Made by a program: the position numbers and the translations under genes. A stretch of 64,000 nucleotides of DNA from Diatrype stigma (taxonomy: Eukaryota > Ascomycota > Sordariomycetes > Xylariales > Diatrypaceae), in contig JAKJXP020000098.1 in the NCBI GenBank assembly GCA_022225965.2, forward strand, positions 62,001 to 126,000, written 5' to 3'. The notes under the pieces were generated by a model. That model was not told the origin of the DNA, did no database searches, and saw only the letters and a program-made list of their open reading frames with translations. Positions 34,601 to 44,819 of the stretch are shown in pieces. Position 1 is the first letter of the stretch; each line of letters starts with the position of its first letter.

Positions 34601-34940
34601 CGTCTCCCAAGCCTCAGTAGACGAGCCTGTCGATGCCATGAATGGCCTACGGATTAATACGGGTGTGTCTAGCTGGCAACCGGACAGGGACGAGCTCAGT
34701 GCTACAGCGAGCGTGTCTGGAAGCGAGTGGAGTAGTAGTGAAGTTGAAGATAGTGAGCGTGGGGCTGTACGGGAGATCTGGAACGGGGAGCTAAGTAGCG
34801 TGATCGGTCTTCAGAAGCGAGGCCTGAGAGGGCTCATGGAAGGCAGAAGGATGAGAGCGACGGTCGATCGTGAGCGTGATGCCGGGCGAGACAGGCAGTA
34901 CAACCCACCGAGAGTCGGACTAGGTATAGGAGGATCCTGA
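31680..34940 (+). CDS. Kelch-repeat and BTB domain protein (Ral2-like)
   Basis: Single-exon protein of 1086 aa from the ATG at 31680; the open frame extends four codons upstream to a GTG. Residues 1-275 are Ser/Pro-rich and disordered. Residues about 280-670 hold kelch-type motifs (for example TTTVLGDKLYVFGGR, MVCYGG, MIVVGGQDAANHY, and W residues between blades) that would fold as a beta-propeller. A BTB/POZ-like domain spans about 735-945, beginning DMDILCINGERIP and containing FLYTSTLPP. It is split by a Ser/Thr/Gly-rich insertion. The order kelch then BTB matches fission yeast Ral2 and related fungal polarity or Ras-pathway proteins, so a role in cell shape signalling is plausible. The Ral2 link is family-level reasoning, not proven orthology. 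Confidence 0.85.
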   Translation: MSGYGLTSESTGGRDSPRIRDYEANGDFPEPPSNSESRNSESRSQSTSRSPGDILSDVYRGIRKAIPSREESAKPNRAPSRLVLRSFSANPSPPPPSATLGGPAHSTPPPPKHPFQQPQLPPSKHGRNLSLLDSLEKPLPEPPPPSLSPTTPLASALNNVQTSLSSIVDSDYESESGSVNDIMNGAKTRAIDQNNHPMISNHMYNGEHDMSSSQTSVASSSRNDGRDSHTNQPSRNGSLAPGQSPNPSSAAARTASTGGAGSAVGTPSTSGSSAHLSGLMCNVHRTTGREPRPLVGATTTVLGDKLYVFGGRTLSRSRPAPLTSDLYELDLIRRHWTKIDAVGDVPPPRYFHSMCALGDTKMVCYGGMSPTTNEPTSASPDQQPEVTVMSDIYIYDVSTKKWTYIPTQDPPQGRYAHCACILPSSASFISHKAPLSALQHNPSSGNPNEGRIGINIDGAGGAEMIVVGGQDAANHYIEQISVFNLRSLKWTSTQSLAKSCGAYRSVVAPLPPSVTAKIGKASAGGMRQDSISHEAREPGSSMLIYSNYNFLDVKLELQIRGPDGSLVEKPMSGTYSPPGLRFPNGGVIDTYFVVSGTYLTSSKREYALWALDLKNLTWSRIDAGGSVFSQGSWNRGVLWNRRNTFVILGNRKRSLVDDYNHRRINFTNMCTVELEAFGFYDNPRKISPLSGFVSASSPYQEPGLSVARKAGWTGGGRAHSRAAEELGEKALALREMADMDILCINGERIPINSRIVGRRWGPYFVQLLREGAATQDGSDAATLRTGVSGPAGTRMSTLTITQSNRTGGDGSSNLSTATTLGNQSVGSSNPPSTASISGASGSSDPVNINSAPTPATLPPTSRPRCLYLPHTFLTVQALLHFLYTSTLPPPSSPLCTPQILCSLLQIARPYKIDGLLEAVVERLHALLDSRNAAAVFNATAMAAGGGRGVDGSLNPNVLINEAPYSNASNGRSQSVSQASVDEPVDAMNGLRINTGVSSWQPDRDELSATASVSGSEWSSSEVEDSERGAVREIWNGELSSVIGLQKRGLRGLMEGRRMRATVDRERDAGRDRQYNPPRVGLGIGGS

Positions 34941-36260
34941 CACCGATACGGGGTTATATTATCTCAAGTTTCAGAAATAGATGATGTACCTTCAAGGCCT
35001 GAGTAGCACACGGCCGGTGGGCTAGTTACAGCTCGGGGTCTACTACTATTCTCCCGAAATCACCCGGCCATGGATAGTCACGGCTATAGACTGACTGAAT
35101 ATGTCATCAAGGACAAAGGTGTCTTCACTCGGCCACAAGCCACAAGCAGGGTCTTTAGGAATAGCGTGTAAGGATAATCAGGAGTCGTCTTGTATTTAAG
35201 GCCTCTCTTACTGCATGTATCATTAGTAGGGGAAATGTGTGGAATATAGGAAATGGAACGAACGGGTCTGTAGGAGACCTGGAATATAATAAAGAATCCT
35301 ACCCAATATCTTTTCCAGTTAGCTCGGCGCAGGAGTGGAAATCCGAGAAGACGATATGCTAATGAAACAACAGGTAAGTCTTATGTAATATGTTCCCAAA
35401 TGGTGCCATGTTCTCTGACCGGACTGCAACCTGGAATTTAGGCTCTCTAACACGACCTTATCCCTTCCTACCTACGGAGTTATTAGTGGTTTGTGCATTC
35501 CGCCGTTCATATACTGCCGTTGCCTGCTTGGCGTTCCTACGTAATAATTACATGCCTCCAGGTTGTACTCAAGGTATGTAGCCAAGGCCATTAAGCTTAA
35601 AAGCTAAAGCTCTGTTAGTGTAGCGTGCATTAAACTCCGATCGGTACTTGCTGTGGTAGGTTACAACTAACTATAACTAGGTAGCTTCTAAACCAAATGC
35701 CGTAAAGCCCTAACTTGAAACCGCCTACGTAATTTCTACCCTCACATGCAAGCCAAGCCGTGGAAGCTGCTGCCGGCCTATGCGAGCACCTATGCGGATT
35801 GATTTTTCATCGTTACCTACCTCCGACCTGCAGCCTGTCTCCTACCACTACCTACTAGGGACCTCGGGATTATGCTCTGCTCTATAAGACTACAGGACTA
35901 GTATTCCCTATCGTCCACTGCATATCGGCCGGAACCAATAGAACGAATACCAGCTGAACACCAGCAGTCTCGACTAGACCAACCAACCCTCAACCCTCGC
36001 TGCCCTCATCCCTCATCCCCCATCCCCCATCCCTCCTCCCAACAATGCTACCCTCCCTGGTCTCCTCTTTCTGCAACTATGGACACTTTCTCAACCATCG
36101 CTGAGTGTCTATTACCTGCATAGGGGCTCTCGCAGGTCCCTGACACCATGCGTTTCTATCGCCGTCCTTCAATCTTCCACCGCACAAGGTCAGCTCCAGG
36201 TCAAAGTCGAGTCCAAGGTCGAGGTCAAGGCCGAGGTCGGGGTCAACAAGGCTGAGGACA
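34941..36260. other. Intergenic region
   Basis: About 1.3 kb between two plus-strand genes. It should contain the 3' UTR of the kelch/BTB gene and a pyrimidine-rich leader (CCCATCCCTCC-type runs at 36000-36060) for the next gene. The only open frames are short. Confidence 0.5.
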
Positions 36261-37661
36261 ATGCTTCCAAGCCCCACCCTGAGCTTTACGCTCCCGAGCC
36301 TACACGATGAGACGAGATTGGACTGCCGCATCTATCATCCAGAGTCCTTGTCAGATCGGATTACTGATGCTGCTGGGCGCGACGCCAATGGTAGTTTGTC
36401 GATTATTGTGAACAGCGACAACAATGGCGGGAATGATAGCGGAACGCGACCGTGGAGGAAGCAAGCTGCCGTCGTTGCACACCCGTATGCTCCCTTGGGT
36501 GGTTGCTATGACGATCCTGTTGTTGATGTCGTAGCTGGTACACTACTGCAAGTAGGCTTTGTGGTCGCGACGTTCAATTTCAGGTGAGCTCTCTATAACC
36601 TCACTCTTTTCCCCCCAGTTCCGCTTCTACGGCATTGCGGGCAGCTGCTGATCGGTGGCATTCCATAACTACACAGAGGCGCACACTCGTCGGCTGGCCG
36701 AACGTCCTGGACCTCGAAGCCCGAACGAGCCGATTACATGTCCGTCGTGGGGTTTCTAACCTACTACGTCCATTATTTAGAACTTCCACTTTCACGTAGG
36801 TCGAATGCGATGACGTTGGCGCCACCGGTTCTGCTCTTAGCTGGCTACTCATACGGTGCCACTATAACGACAAAGCTTCCCCCGCTTGACGAGATCCTCT
36901 CCCACTTCGCCTCGCCCGTCATTCATACCGCTGCCGCCGACATTCGTCTCCGCGCCCAGCATCTAGCTGAGCAGCAAAATAGGTTATCCAACACCCCTCT
37001 TTCTCCCAGAAAGTCGCTGGGTGTGCGAATAGGCGGTGACGAAAATGTCGCGCCAACCTCCCCTCGTAGGCCTAGGTCGCGATCATACGCTCGGGAGGAG
37101 AAAATACGGAAGGGCGTCAAAGATATCTTATCGCAGACGAGGATCATACATCGCAAACATCGGCGCAAACATCCCGACCACGGCGGAGAAGTCGAACATG
37201 TAGAGCAGTGCATGGAAAAGACCGAAAGCTTCATGGACTTTCGCAGCGCATACCTCTTCGTTTCGCCCCCCTTGGGCATCCTGACCAACCTTATAACCAT
37301 GTCGTTTCCCAGCCCTTTCTCCTCCTGGCCGCCGCGGGGGGCTCATAGTAAGACTCGAAATGCTCATCATGTCCAAGAGGACCATCACGACAGCGGCGAA
37401 TCGGAAGAGCAGCGGGATGCCCTCGGTGATGACCAGAAATTCGTGACGAATCCCACACTCGCTATTTACGGAGACCAGGATGCGTTTCTGGCCTTGAAGA
37501 AGATGCGCGAGTGGGCTGCCCATCTCAGCACTGCGAAGGACTCGTCGTTTCGCTACGTCGAAGTGTCGGGCGCAGGCCACTTTTGGGTCGAAGAGCGTGT
37601 CATATTCCATCTCCGAGATGCTATAGGCAACTTCAGTCTTGGTATCCTGGACAATTTATGA
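36261..37661 (+). CDS. Alpha/beta hydrolase-like protein
   Basis: Two exons, 36261-36583 and 36677-37661, join in phase to 435 aa. Splicing restores the family block NFRGAHSSAGRTSW across the junction (donor GTGAGC, acceptor CACAG). The nucleophile region is AGYSYGA at about residues 144-150, a GxSxG elbow. The acid is probably Asp in YGDQDAF, and the base is His in SGAGHFW near the C-terminus. A long charged insert rich in Arg, His and Ser lies between the elbow and the acid. Relatives are widespread in fungi and resemble bacterial CocE/dienelactone-type hydrolases, but no substrate is known. The complete triad suggests an active enzyme. Confidence 0.87.
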
Positions 37662-39742
37662 TGAGGATGACTCGGGGCATACGTTGCATATGCGTAGGAT
37701 TGCCTTAGTCCACACGGCTGCCGCCGACTCAGCTTTCGTCTAAAACTAAGGGCGTATCCAACGCGCAACCTTTGGATGTGTTGTGCTGTCTAGGACTATA
37801 TCCCGAAACCATCGAGCCGGGAAGGCTTATTTTCTACCAATCGAAGGGGGGTTGCAGACCACACACCACGTGGTATATAATCTCATGAATCACATATTTA
37901 CAGTCCCTACCCGTTAGAACTGTGGTAGAATTTATTTTGACTCTAGACCTGAGCAACGAAGCAAAGCCGAGATAACAGTGTTCTGAGCTGCCATTTTGGC
38001 ACCTAGGCAGATAGTGGACACTAAGAATGGCGCACCTCCGTTTCCAGCGGTATTTCACACCATAACTCTTGCATTTTAAACCCATATATTCTTTTAACCA
38101 TACCCCTTAAAAATAATCTATTTTCGTAATATTATACGACATTAGCTGCTGCTTAAGGAATATTTTACCTTTTATTTATCCGTATTTGTTTTTAATAAAA
38201 GAAAATGAATAAATAATTGCCGAATAATATGTATTATAAATTTGTATTATTATTTTTGGCTTTTGTAATTTCGTAAGTACTTATAATATAATAATTTCGC
38301 TAGTTATATAATAAACCTGTATTATTAAATATATTACGATAAAGATTTGACGGCAATTGGGCCACGGGTTGATTTTTGGGAATTTTATGAAGTTATAAGG
38401 AGTTGGCGGAATTAGGTGGGATTCTGGCAACCATTCCAGGTTGCGCCGTTTTTAGTGTCCATAGTCTGCTAGGGTAGTTGGAAATCATGAAATTATTGGG
38501 GGATTGGGGTTCTAAAGAAAGGGGCACATGACCAATATTCGATATGGATAGTTGATCGCAAAGAGATACCGTAAACGACGAGCCGCATACGTGGACTGCT
38601 ACCATGTAGTGTATTCAAGAACTGTTCTAGGACGTGCAATCTCGATGTACGCAGGTAGGTGGTGTATACCATCCCACCATACCCATACTACCTTTGCAAC
38701 AACACGTTATATATCCGATGCGTTAGCTCCTATTGATGGCCCGGTGACCCTTCCGAAGCACCCCGGACCTTTCAGCCCTGGAGGACCCAGGTCTGAGGGC
38801 AACATGTGCCGCATACGTACATACCTAAGTATCTAGTAGTTTTCTAGTGCAACAAGGTGCATGTGACATGAGCTGAAGAAAGTTGAAGATACCTAGCTAG
38901 CTACCTACCTACTTACTACATACCTATGAAGCTATATTAGCAAGCCAGCCATCTTAAGTGGATGAAGGGATCTCGGGACGTATTCTAAAAGAGTAGTATT
39001 GCAGCTAAGTAGGCATCCATTGATGACCAGCGCGTCTTCACAAACGGGTAATTAAGAAAGAAAAAATATGAAAATATGAAAAAAGTGTCATGAAAGGCCA
39101 TCCCCACCTTATACCACCCGAGTTGCCCATAAGATAACAGGTATAACACAGGCGAGACTGGGGAAGTAGGTAGACGGAGCAGACGGAGATTCATAGGACG
39201 GCCGTGGGGCGTGGTGTGGCTGCGTCAGGTGCCTGAAATATAACAGATCTGATTGGCAGCACCGCCTTAACGTCGAAGCAATGGCAGCATGTAAGTACTA
39301 AGTCGGTGGGTGGCGGGGTCGGGTTTCTGGGGAAGAGATCCCCCTAGGTAACGACTCGGGGGCAAGCGTGCACCCAACAGTTCAACGGTGCCGGTGCCGC
39401 CTTGCTGGGCAACCTTCTCAGCAAGCAGGGTGGTGGCCTGTAGGCATGCACCAGTGCGTTTGGAGAGGCAGCTGGGACGGATGTTCCAACTTGGGAAGCA
39501 CAACAGGGGGTCCATGACCCCGATCTTGACACATCTGGGGTCAGATGCCGCTTTGCAAAGGCCTGGGTCTGGATCTGGTCTCAAGCCTAACTACCAACCA
39601 CTGGCGATGTATTACGTCGAGATGTTCGTGGATCGCGGGGCATCTCCAATTGTTTAATTGTTTAGCGGTTCTATGAACCACCACGTAACTGTATGTATGT
39701 ATGTACGTATGTATGTACATGTTGGTTACCAGAGTTTAGGTA
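37662..39742. other. Intergenic region with AT-rich patch
   Basis: About 2 kb without a gene. An AT-rich patch at about 38090-38345 resembles the RIP-damaged DNA at the right end of the window, and may be an old transposon fragment too decayed to classify. TACCTACCTA runs lie near 38890-38925 and GTATGTAT repeats near 39692-39720. Confidence 0.5.
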
Positions 39743-40802
39743 CTCGTCAGGGCTAGAAACGCCTTTGACCCGTATTTTTAGTGCTTCGCACATACGGTCA
39801 GGGAGTATCAAAGGGTATTCTAAATCGAAAGGAGATCTGATATCAGGGCTATAACGGAATAACTAACAGGGCTATTACCCACTTTGCCAACTGTCAGGCC
39901 AGCGGTAAATACGAAGGCCTACCTACCTTATGCAGCCCCTTATTGAAACCACCCATAATCACACCTATAACCAGCCATTCGGAATTACATCGTCATTTTT
40001 CATGTTTTATATATTACTATAGTACCGACATAATACCAATACAGAACCCTTCTTTCTCTTTCCCCCTATTACTGCAGGCCCTGCCATTATAGCGCTGGCA
40101 TAAGGGGCGCTGGCACAAGGGGCGTTAGGTGCCTTATTAAGTCCCGCTGCTTCAAAGCAATTGGGAATGGTACGGTATTGGCTTTATGTCGAAGATGATA
40201 TTATTGATTCAGTTATTATATGCAGAATCTCTAGGTTTAGGTGGGAATTTAAGTATTCTAGCACCTGCATTCATCGAAAGGGTAAACTAAGTTTGTACTT
40301 AATTTTTGGTGTACTCTGCATCCAAAATTAAGTAGCATGGTATATCGCAATAGTTCCCATCAATGCATATCGTCTTTTGCAGCGCGTCGCTTTTTGTAAT
40401 TGTAATTCCTGCAACTATAATTCCTGCAACTATAATTCCTATAACTGTAATTCCTGTAACTGTAATTCTTATAACACCTGTAATAATGAAGCTATAGCGC
40501 TGCTACAGCGCAATTACAACGCGTTATTTGCTGGAGTTATAGCGCCTTTAGGGATGGTGTAGGTGCTAAAGAAAAACAATGCCTTATTCCATAAATTCAA
40601 ATGTTTTGCTTATATGCGGTTGAGGTTAGTATGGTTGGCGCCATTATCCTTTAAACCTGGAAAACATTAGGTTGCACCTAATTTGTATGGGGAATTATGT
40701 AGTTTAGTTTACCCTTTCGATTTAGAATACCCTTTGATACTCCCTGACCGTATGTGCGAAGCACTAAAAATACGGGTTAAAGGCGTTTCTAGCCCTGACG
40801 AG
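39743..40802. mobile_element. Non-autonomous TIR element with TA target duplication
   Basis: A 1060-bp element is bounded by 90-bp terminal inverted repeats at 39743-39832 and 40713-40802. The outer end begins CTCGTCAGGGCTAGAAACG. The arms differ at one visible base, a G/A transition, so the insertion is fairly recent or conserved. Each end is flanked by TA (39741-39742 and 40803-40804), the target duplication expected of Tc1/mariner/pogo-type transposases. Inside there is no transposase frame, only short open frames and a 15-bp tandem repeat at 40397-40485. It would therefore need a transposase from elsewhere in the genome. Confidence 0.88.
40397..40485. repeat. 15-bp tandem repeat inside the TIR element
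   Basis: Degenerate copies of the unit AATTCCTGCAACTAT run for about 90 nt. The period is a multiple of three, so the plus strand stays open with an Asn/Cys/Tyr-rich pentapeptide pattern. Coding is unlikely. Confidence 0.75.
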
Positions 40803-41682
40803 TAGCTGCTTACCCCAACTTTTAGTTGGTATCCTGGGTACTTCGCTTGGAAACATGCATAACTCATGTACACGCATGCATATCTTCACCATCGTCGACC
40901 AACCTTCCTCAGTATATAAGAGGTACATCAGGTTACCAACCATCTGGATCTCCCGTCTCTTCGACGTTCAGGCGTTACCTACCGAGACAGAGACTTTATA
41001 CCGAGGGCCTTACTACAGAAGTTGACCACTAGCCCATATATTTGGTAGCTCAGCATGATACTTACTGGATGACTAGATCCTACACATACTTCCCGGACGG
41101 ACAAATCGACGTACGGATCGACGGACGGATCCCATATAGAATAGCCGTGCCCACCCATTCCCGTCACCATTGATTCTTCTAGCTGGTCTTTGTTCCCAAC
41201 ATCGTCTTGTCCCTTGTACTTATATCTTCTCACATCTTATGAATACGCCATTGCCATTCTTGTTCGGTTGATCTTCTCCCATTTCTTAAGCAAATCAATG
41301 CCTTGAATTCACAGATCTTCGAATCCTTACCCTGAGTCATTCTTTACTTGGAAATCAGCCTTGGCATACCTGATAATAATACAAGAAACCTGCAATCTAC
41401 TGAGATACCATGACAATCCCACCCTGCCGCCATTGTCCTTTCTTCTCGTAGCACATACGCTAAGAACACTCGCTAAACACCGAGGACGAACTTGAAATCA
41501 AGGCATCAAGAGATCCTATATACGTGTTATATACGCCTTTTCCCATCTTCTCCAACGACGTGAGAGGAATACAGAGTCTAGCCTGCCGGCTAGCATGTGA
41601 TACTTATATAGTCGAGGATGCAACGTCTGAGAGAACAGCTTGTTTATGTTTATAACACGGACCTTAGTCCCGTACGTACATC
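40803..41682. promoter_or_regulatory. Upstream region of the patatin-like lipase gene
   Basis: About 880 nt between the transposon and the lipase start codon. The region should contain the promoter and leader. No TATA element can be assigned with confidence, and no gene is seen. Confidence 0.4.
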
Positions 41683-44199
41683 ATGACCCATCTAATCAAC
41701 GTCCTCCCAACCCTCCCTACTTTCCGGTCTACGCCGTCCAAGGATTGCAAGAGCAAGCAACAAAGCAGTCCCTCTTCCTTGTCGACGGTACCAGCTGTAT
41801 CCAAAGCTGTCAATAGCTTCTTTTACCTGAAAGATGGCCTGACGCACAAGGAACGCGAGGAGGAACGGCTCCTCCAGGAGCGCAAGCAGATCCTGTGGGC
41901 GAGGATGCAAAGCGCCGGATCCCTCGAGCAATGGGACACGGCCGCGCAGGAACTCGACACGCTGGAAGGCAATGACGAGTGGAAGGAGGATGTCTCGAGT
42001 GGCGACTACAATCCCGCCTTGCTGCAGATGCGTCTACGGGAACTCGACGAAGCCCGACTTAACTGTGACTTGCGCACCATGATGCACATAGTCAGGACCG
42101 CGTTATCCCGTGACCTAGGGGGCATGGGTAACATTGACCTGTATCGTCATTCCTACCGTGGCACCAAGGGTTTGATCGAACGTTACGTCAACTCGGCGCT
42201 GCAGACGATCACTGCCTTGGTAGATAAGAGCACGCAGCATCTTCCCGACGGTCTAGAGTCCAAGGATCTTCTAGACGCTATGCTCTATGCGCGTCAAAGC
42301 TTCGGCCGAAGTGCCCTCCTGCTCAGCGGCGGTGGTACCTTTGGCATGTCACACATTGGCGTATTCAAGGCGCTGTTCGAAGCCAAACTAGTACCGCGCA
42401 TTGTGTCAGGCGCATCCGCTGGCTCTATTGTCTGCTCTGTGGTATGTACCAGGACGGATGACGAGATCCCAGATATATTACGGGACTTCCCGTATGGCGA
42501 CCTAGCCGTGTTTGAGGAGGAAGGGAACGAAGACGGTATATTGGATCACCTGCGGAGACTACTTACAGAGGGCAAATGGTCAGATATCAAGCATTTGGCA
42601 CGCGTCATGCGTAACCTACTCGGCGATATTACGTTCCAGGAGGCGTATAACCGTACCCGAAGAATATGCAATATCTGCGTGTCGTCAGCCTCGATCTACG
42701 AGCTTCCGAGGTTGCTCAACTACGTCACGGCGCCCAACGTCATGATATGGTCGGCTGTCGCAGCCTCTTGCTCGGTACCGCTCGTTTTCAGCGCTGCGCC
42801 ACTCCTGGTCAAGAATCCGCTTACCGGCGAGCAAAGTACGTGGAATCCCAACCCACAGATGTGGATCGACGGGTCTGTCGACAATGACCTTCCCATGACA
42901 CGGCTTGCGGAGATGTTTAATGTCAATCATTTCATTGTCTCCCAAGTGAACCCTCATGTCGTCCCCTTCCTCGCCAAGGATGACTCGCTGTACCCGTCTA
43001 CGACCCCGCACCGCGAGACTATATACCGGGAGGAATCCGACTGGATGCACACACTTACGGCACTCGCCAAGGATGAAGCGTTACACCGCATGCAGTTCAT
43101 GGCTGAGCTTGGCATATTCCCCAATTTGATCACCAAACTGCGATCTATTATGAGCCAGAAGTACTCAGGTGACATCAATATACTTCCTGGTGTGGGGGTC
43201 CTGGACCTCCCGAGGATCTTAAGGAACCCTACCACGGACTACATGCTCCGGTTGAGCTTGTTAGGCGAGCGCGCAACCTGGCCAAAGCTGTCTCGCATAC
43301 GCGACCGCTGTGCCATAGAACTGGCCTTGGACCGGGCCGTCCACGCATTGCGTGCCCGCGTCGTATTCAGCAAGAGCCAAGTTGATCTCCGCAGGATGGC
43401 TACGGGACCGCAGTCCACACTCCGTAGAGGGAGCCACGAGCGCTTGGGTCCGATCGCCACCAACGCGGAAGGGATCGCAACGAAGGAGAGGATGAGGCAC
43501 CGTCGTAGACGGTCTAGTGGTACGAATTTACTACTGCAATCGCACCACTACCACTACCACTATCACCATGACTCGCCTCCGAAGATCACCGACGACGATA
43601 CAGACGAAGAGGAGCGCCTGGAGATGGCCTTGCGGCATCAAAAGGGAAAGCCCAAATTGAAGCTAAAGAAGCTTCCGAAGCACCATCCCCTCCACCATGG
43701 CCCCAAGACGACCTCCATACTGTCTTCCACCACGGACACGGATTCGTTCGACTTCTTCGACTTCTCCCAGCCGCTGGCGGCTCCTCTCCCGAAACCTCAA
43801 AACCACGCGGGGGGCGGCTCTCAAGCTCTGAAGATCGTCGTACCCCCTCCTCTTCCTCCACCCCATCTTCCCAGTGGTAACAACCTCTCGGCGGCGGCCA
43901 TCTACTCGACGAGGGGGATCAATGGTGATGGTGGCAGTAGCCATGATCTTCTATCGTCATCATCAGCGGCCGAGGCGGCGTCCATGACCTCGCCGCATCA
44001 GGCCCGCAGCCACAACGAGAGCGAGCTGGATGATGACCAGAGCGACGACTCGCATACGTCGGATGCAGACATCGACGACAGCCACACCGACGATGATAAT
44101 AACGACGATAATATTGTTACGAAGACGGGAAACGATCAAGATGTATGTGCTACGACAGGGGAAGATGGTATGACGAGTCAAGCCATTCTCACTGGTTAG
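41683..44199 (+). CDS. DUF3336/patatin-like triacylglycerol lipase
   Basis: Single-exon protein of 838 aa. The N-terminal domain (about residues 45-205) matches the DUF3336 region found with fungal lipid-droplet lipases such as Tgl3/4/5. The patatin domain follows, with the glycine-rich oxyanion loop SGGGTFGMSH at about 215-224, the nucleophile Ser245 in GASAGS, and the catalytic Asp396 in DGSVDNDLP. Ser and Asp form the patatin dyad, so the enzyme should hydrolyse triacylglycerol or phospholipid at lipid droplets. After about residue 560 the tail is low complexity: a His/Tyr-rich run near 618-630, a Pro-rich stretch, then an acidic Asp/Ser/Asn-rich end. Assignment to the family is firm; the choice among Tgl4, Tgl5 and Tgl3 is not. 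Confidence 0.92.
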   Translation: MTHLINVLPTLPTFRSTPSKDCKSKQQSSPSSLSTVPAVSKAVNSFFYLKDGLTHKEREEERLLQERKQILWARMQSAGSLEQWDTAAQELDTLEGNDEWKEDVSSGDYNPALLQMRLRELDEARLNCDLRTMMHIVRTALSRDLGGMGNIDLYRHSYRGTKGLIERYVNSALQTITALVDKSTQHLPDGLESKDLLDAMLYARQSFGRSALLLSGGGTFGMSHIGVFKALFEAKLVPRIVSGASAGSIVCSVVCTRTDDEIPDILRDFPYGDLAVFEEEGNEDGILDHLRRLLTEGKWSDIKHLARVMRNLLGDITFQEAYNRTRRICNICVSSASIYELPRLLNYVTAPNVMIWSAVAASCSVPLVFSAAPLLVKNPLTGEQSTWNPNPQMWIDGSVDNDLPMTRLAEMFNVNHFIVSQVNPHVVPFLAKDDSLYPSTTPHRETIYREESDWMHTLTALAKDEALHRMQFMAELGIFPNLITKLRSIMSQKYSGDINILPGVGVLDLPRILRNPTTDYMLRLSLLGERATWPKLSRIRDRCAIELALDRAVHALRARVVFSKSQVDLRRMATGPQSTLRRGSHERLGPIATNAEGIATKERMRHRRRRSSGTNLLLQSHHYHYHYHHDSPPKITDDDTDEEERLEMALRHQKGKPKLKLKKLPKHHPLHHGPKTTSILSSTTDTDSFDFFDFSQPLAAPLPKPQNHAGGGSQALKIVVPPPLPPPHLPSGNNLSAAAIYSTRGINGDGGSSHDLLSSSSAAEAASMTSPHQARSHNESELDDDQSDDSHTSDADIDDSHTDDDNNDDNIVTKTGNDQDVCATTGEDGMTSQAILTG

Positions 44200-44819
44200 G
44201 TCTAGAGCCGGTACCTGCCTACCCCCTTCCCTTATAACGAAGGGGGGTTTTATTCAATTTAGATACTAGCTTGTTTGTTATGTATATCAAGGCATTGAGG
44301 ATGTATTATTGAGGGGTTTGCGACCGGTGTGGCGTAGGCATGCGCATGACCACTAGATGCAGAGATTCCTGGGATGTTTTTGGGGTGTGTGCTTATATCC
44401 TGAAGGCTGTTGGGTACTTGCCGTCAGAACATGGTACTTATCACTTAGCATTGGCATTGGCATTGGGGTAGCATTTGTGGAAGTGGCATTATAAGGTTTT
44501 AAAGGGGTATATATACTTAGATAGCCTCACGCAGTATTTGGAGTATAAATCACAAAATGGAAGCATTTGATACTACGTTGTTCAAGTGTTTTTGGTATAT
44601 TGCGTAAGTGGCAGTATCTCGTTATTGTGTAGTCAAGGAGAGCGAAGCATCGTAGGTACTACGTATCTAGTGAGGTCATGTGATATATATAGGGACTTCA
44701 GCTAGATTATATACGTTATTGACTCCGAGTCTATCACCCCCCAACCCTGGTCTTGAGGTGTTGTCAGGTGATAAGTAAGTTACATAGACGGATGTTCCTG
44801 AGAAGCACGAAAACTCGCT
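44200..44819. other. Convergent 3' intergenic region
   Basis: About 620 nt between the convergent lipase and transcription factor genes. A GGCATTGGCATTGG tandem lies near 44450. Otherwise only presumed 3' UTR sequence is seen. Confidence 0.5.
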
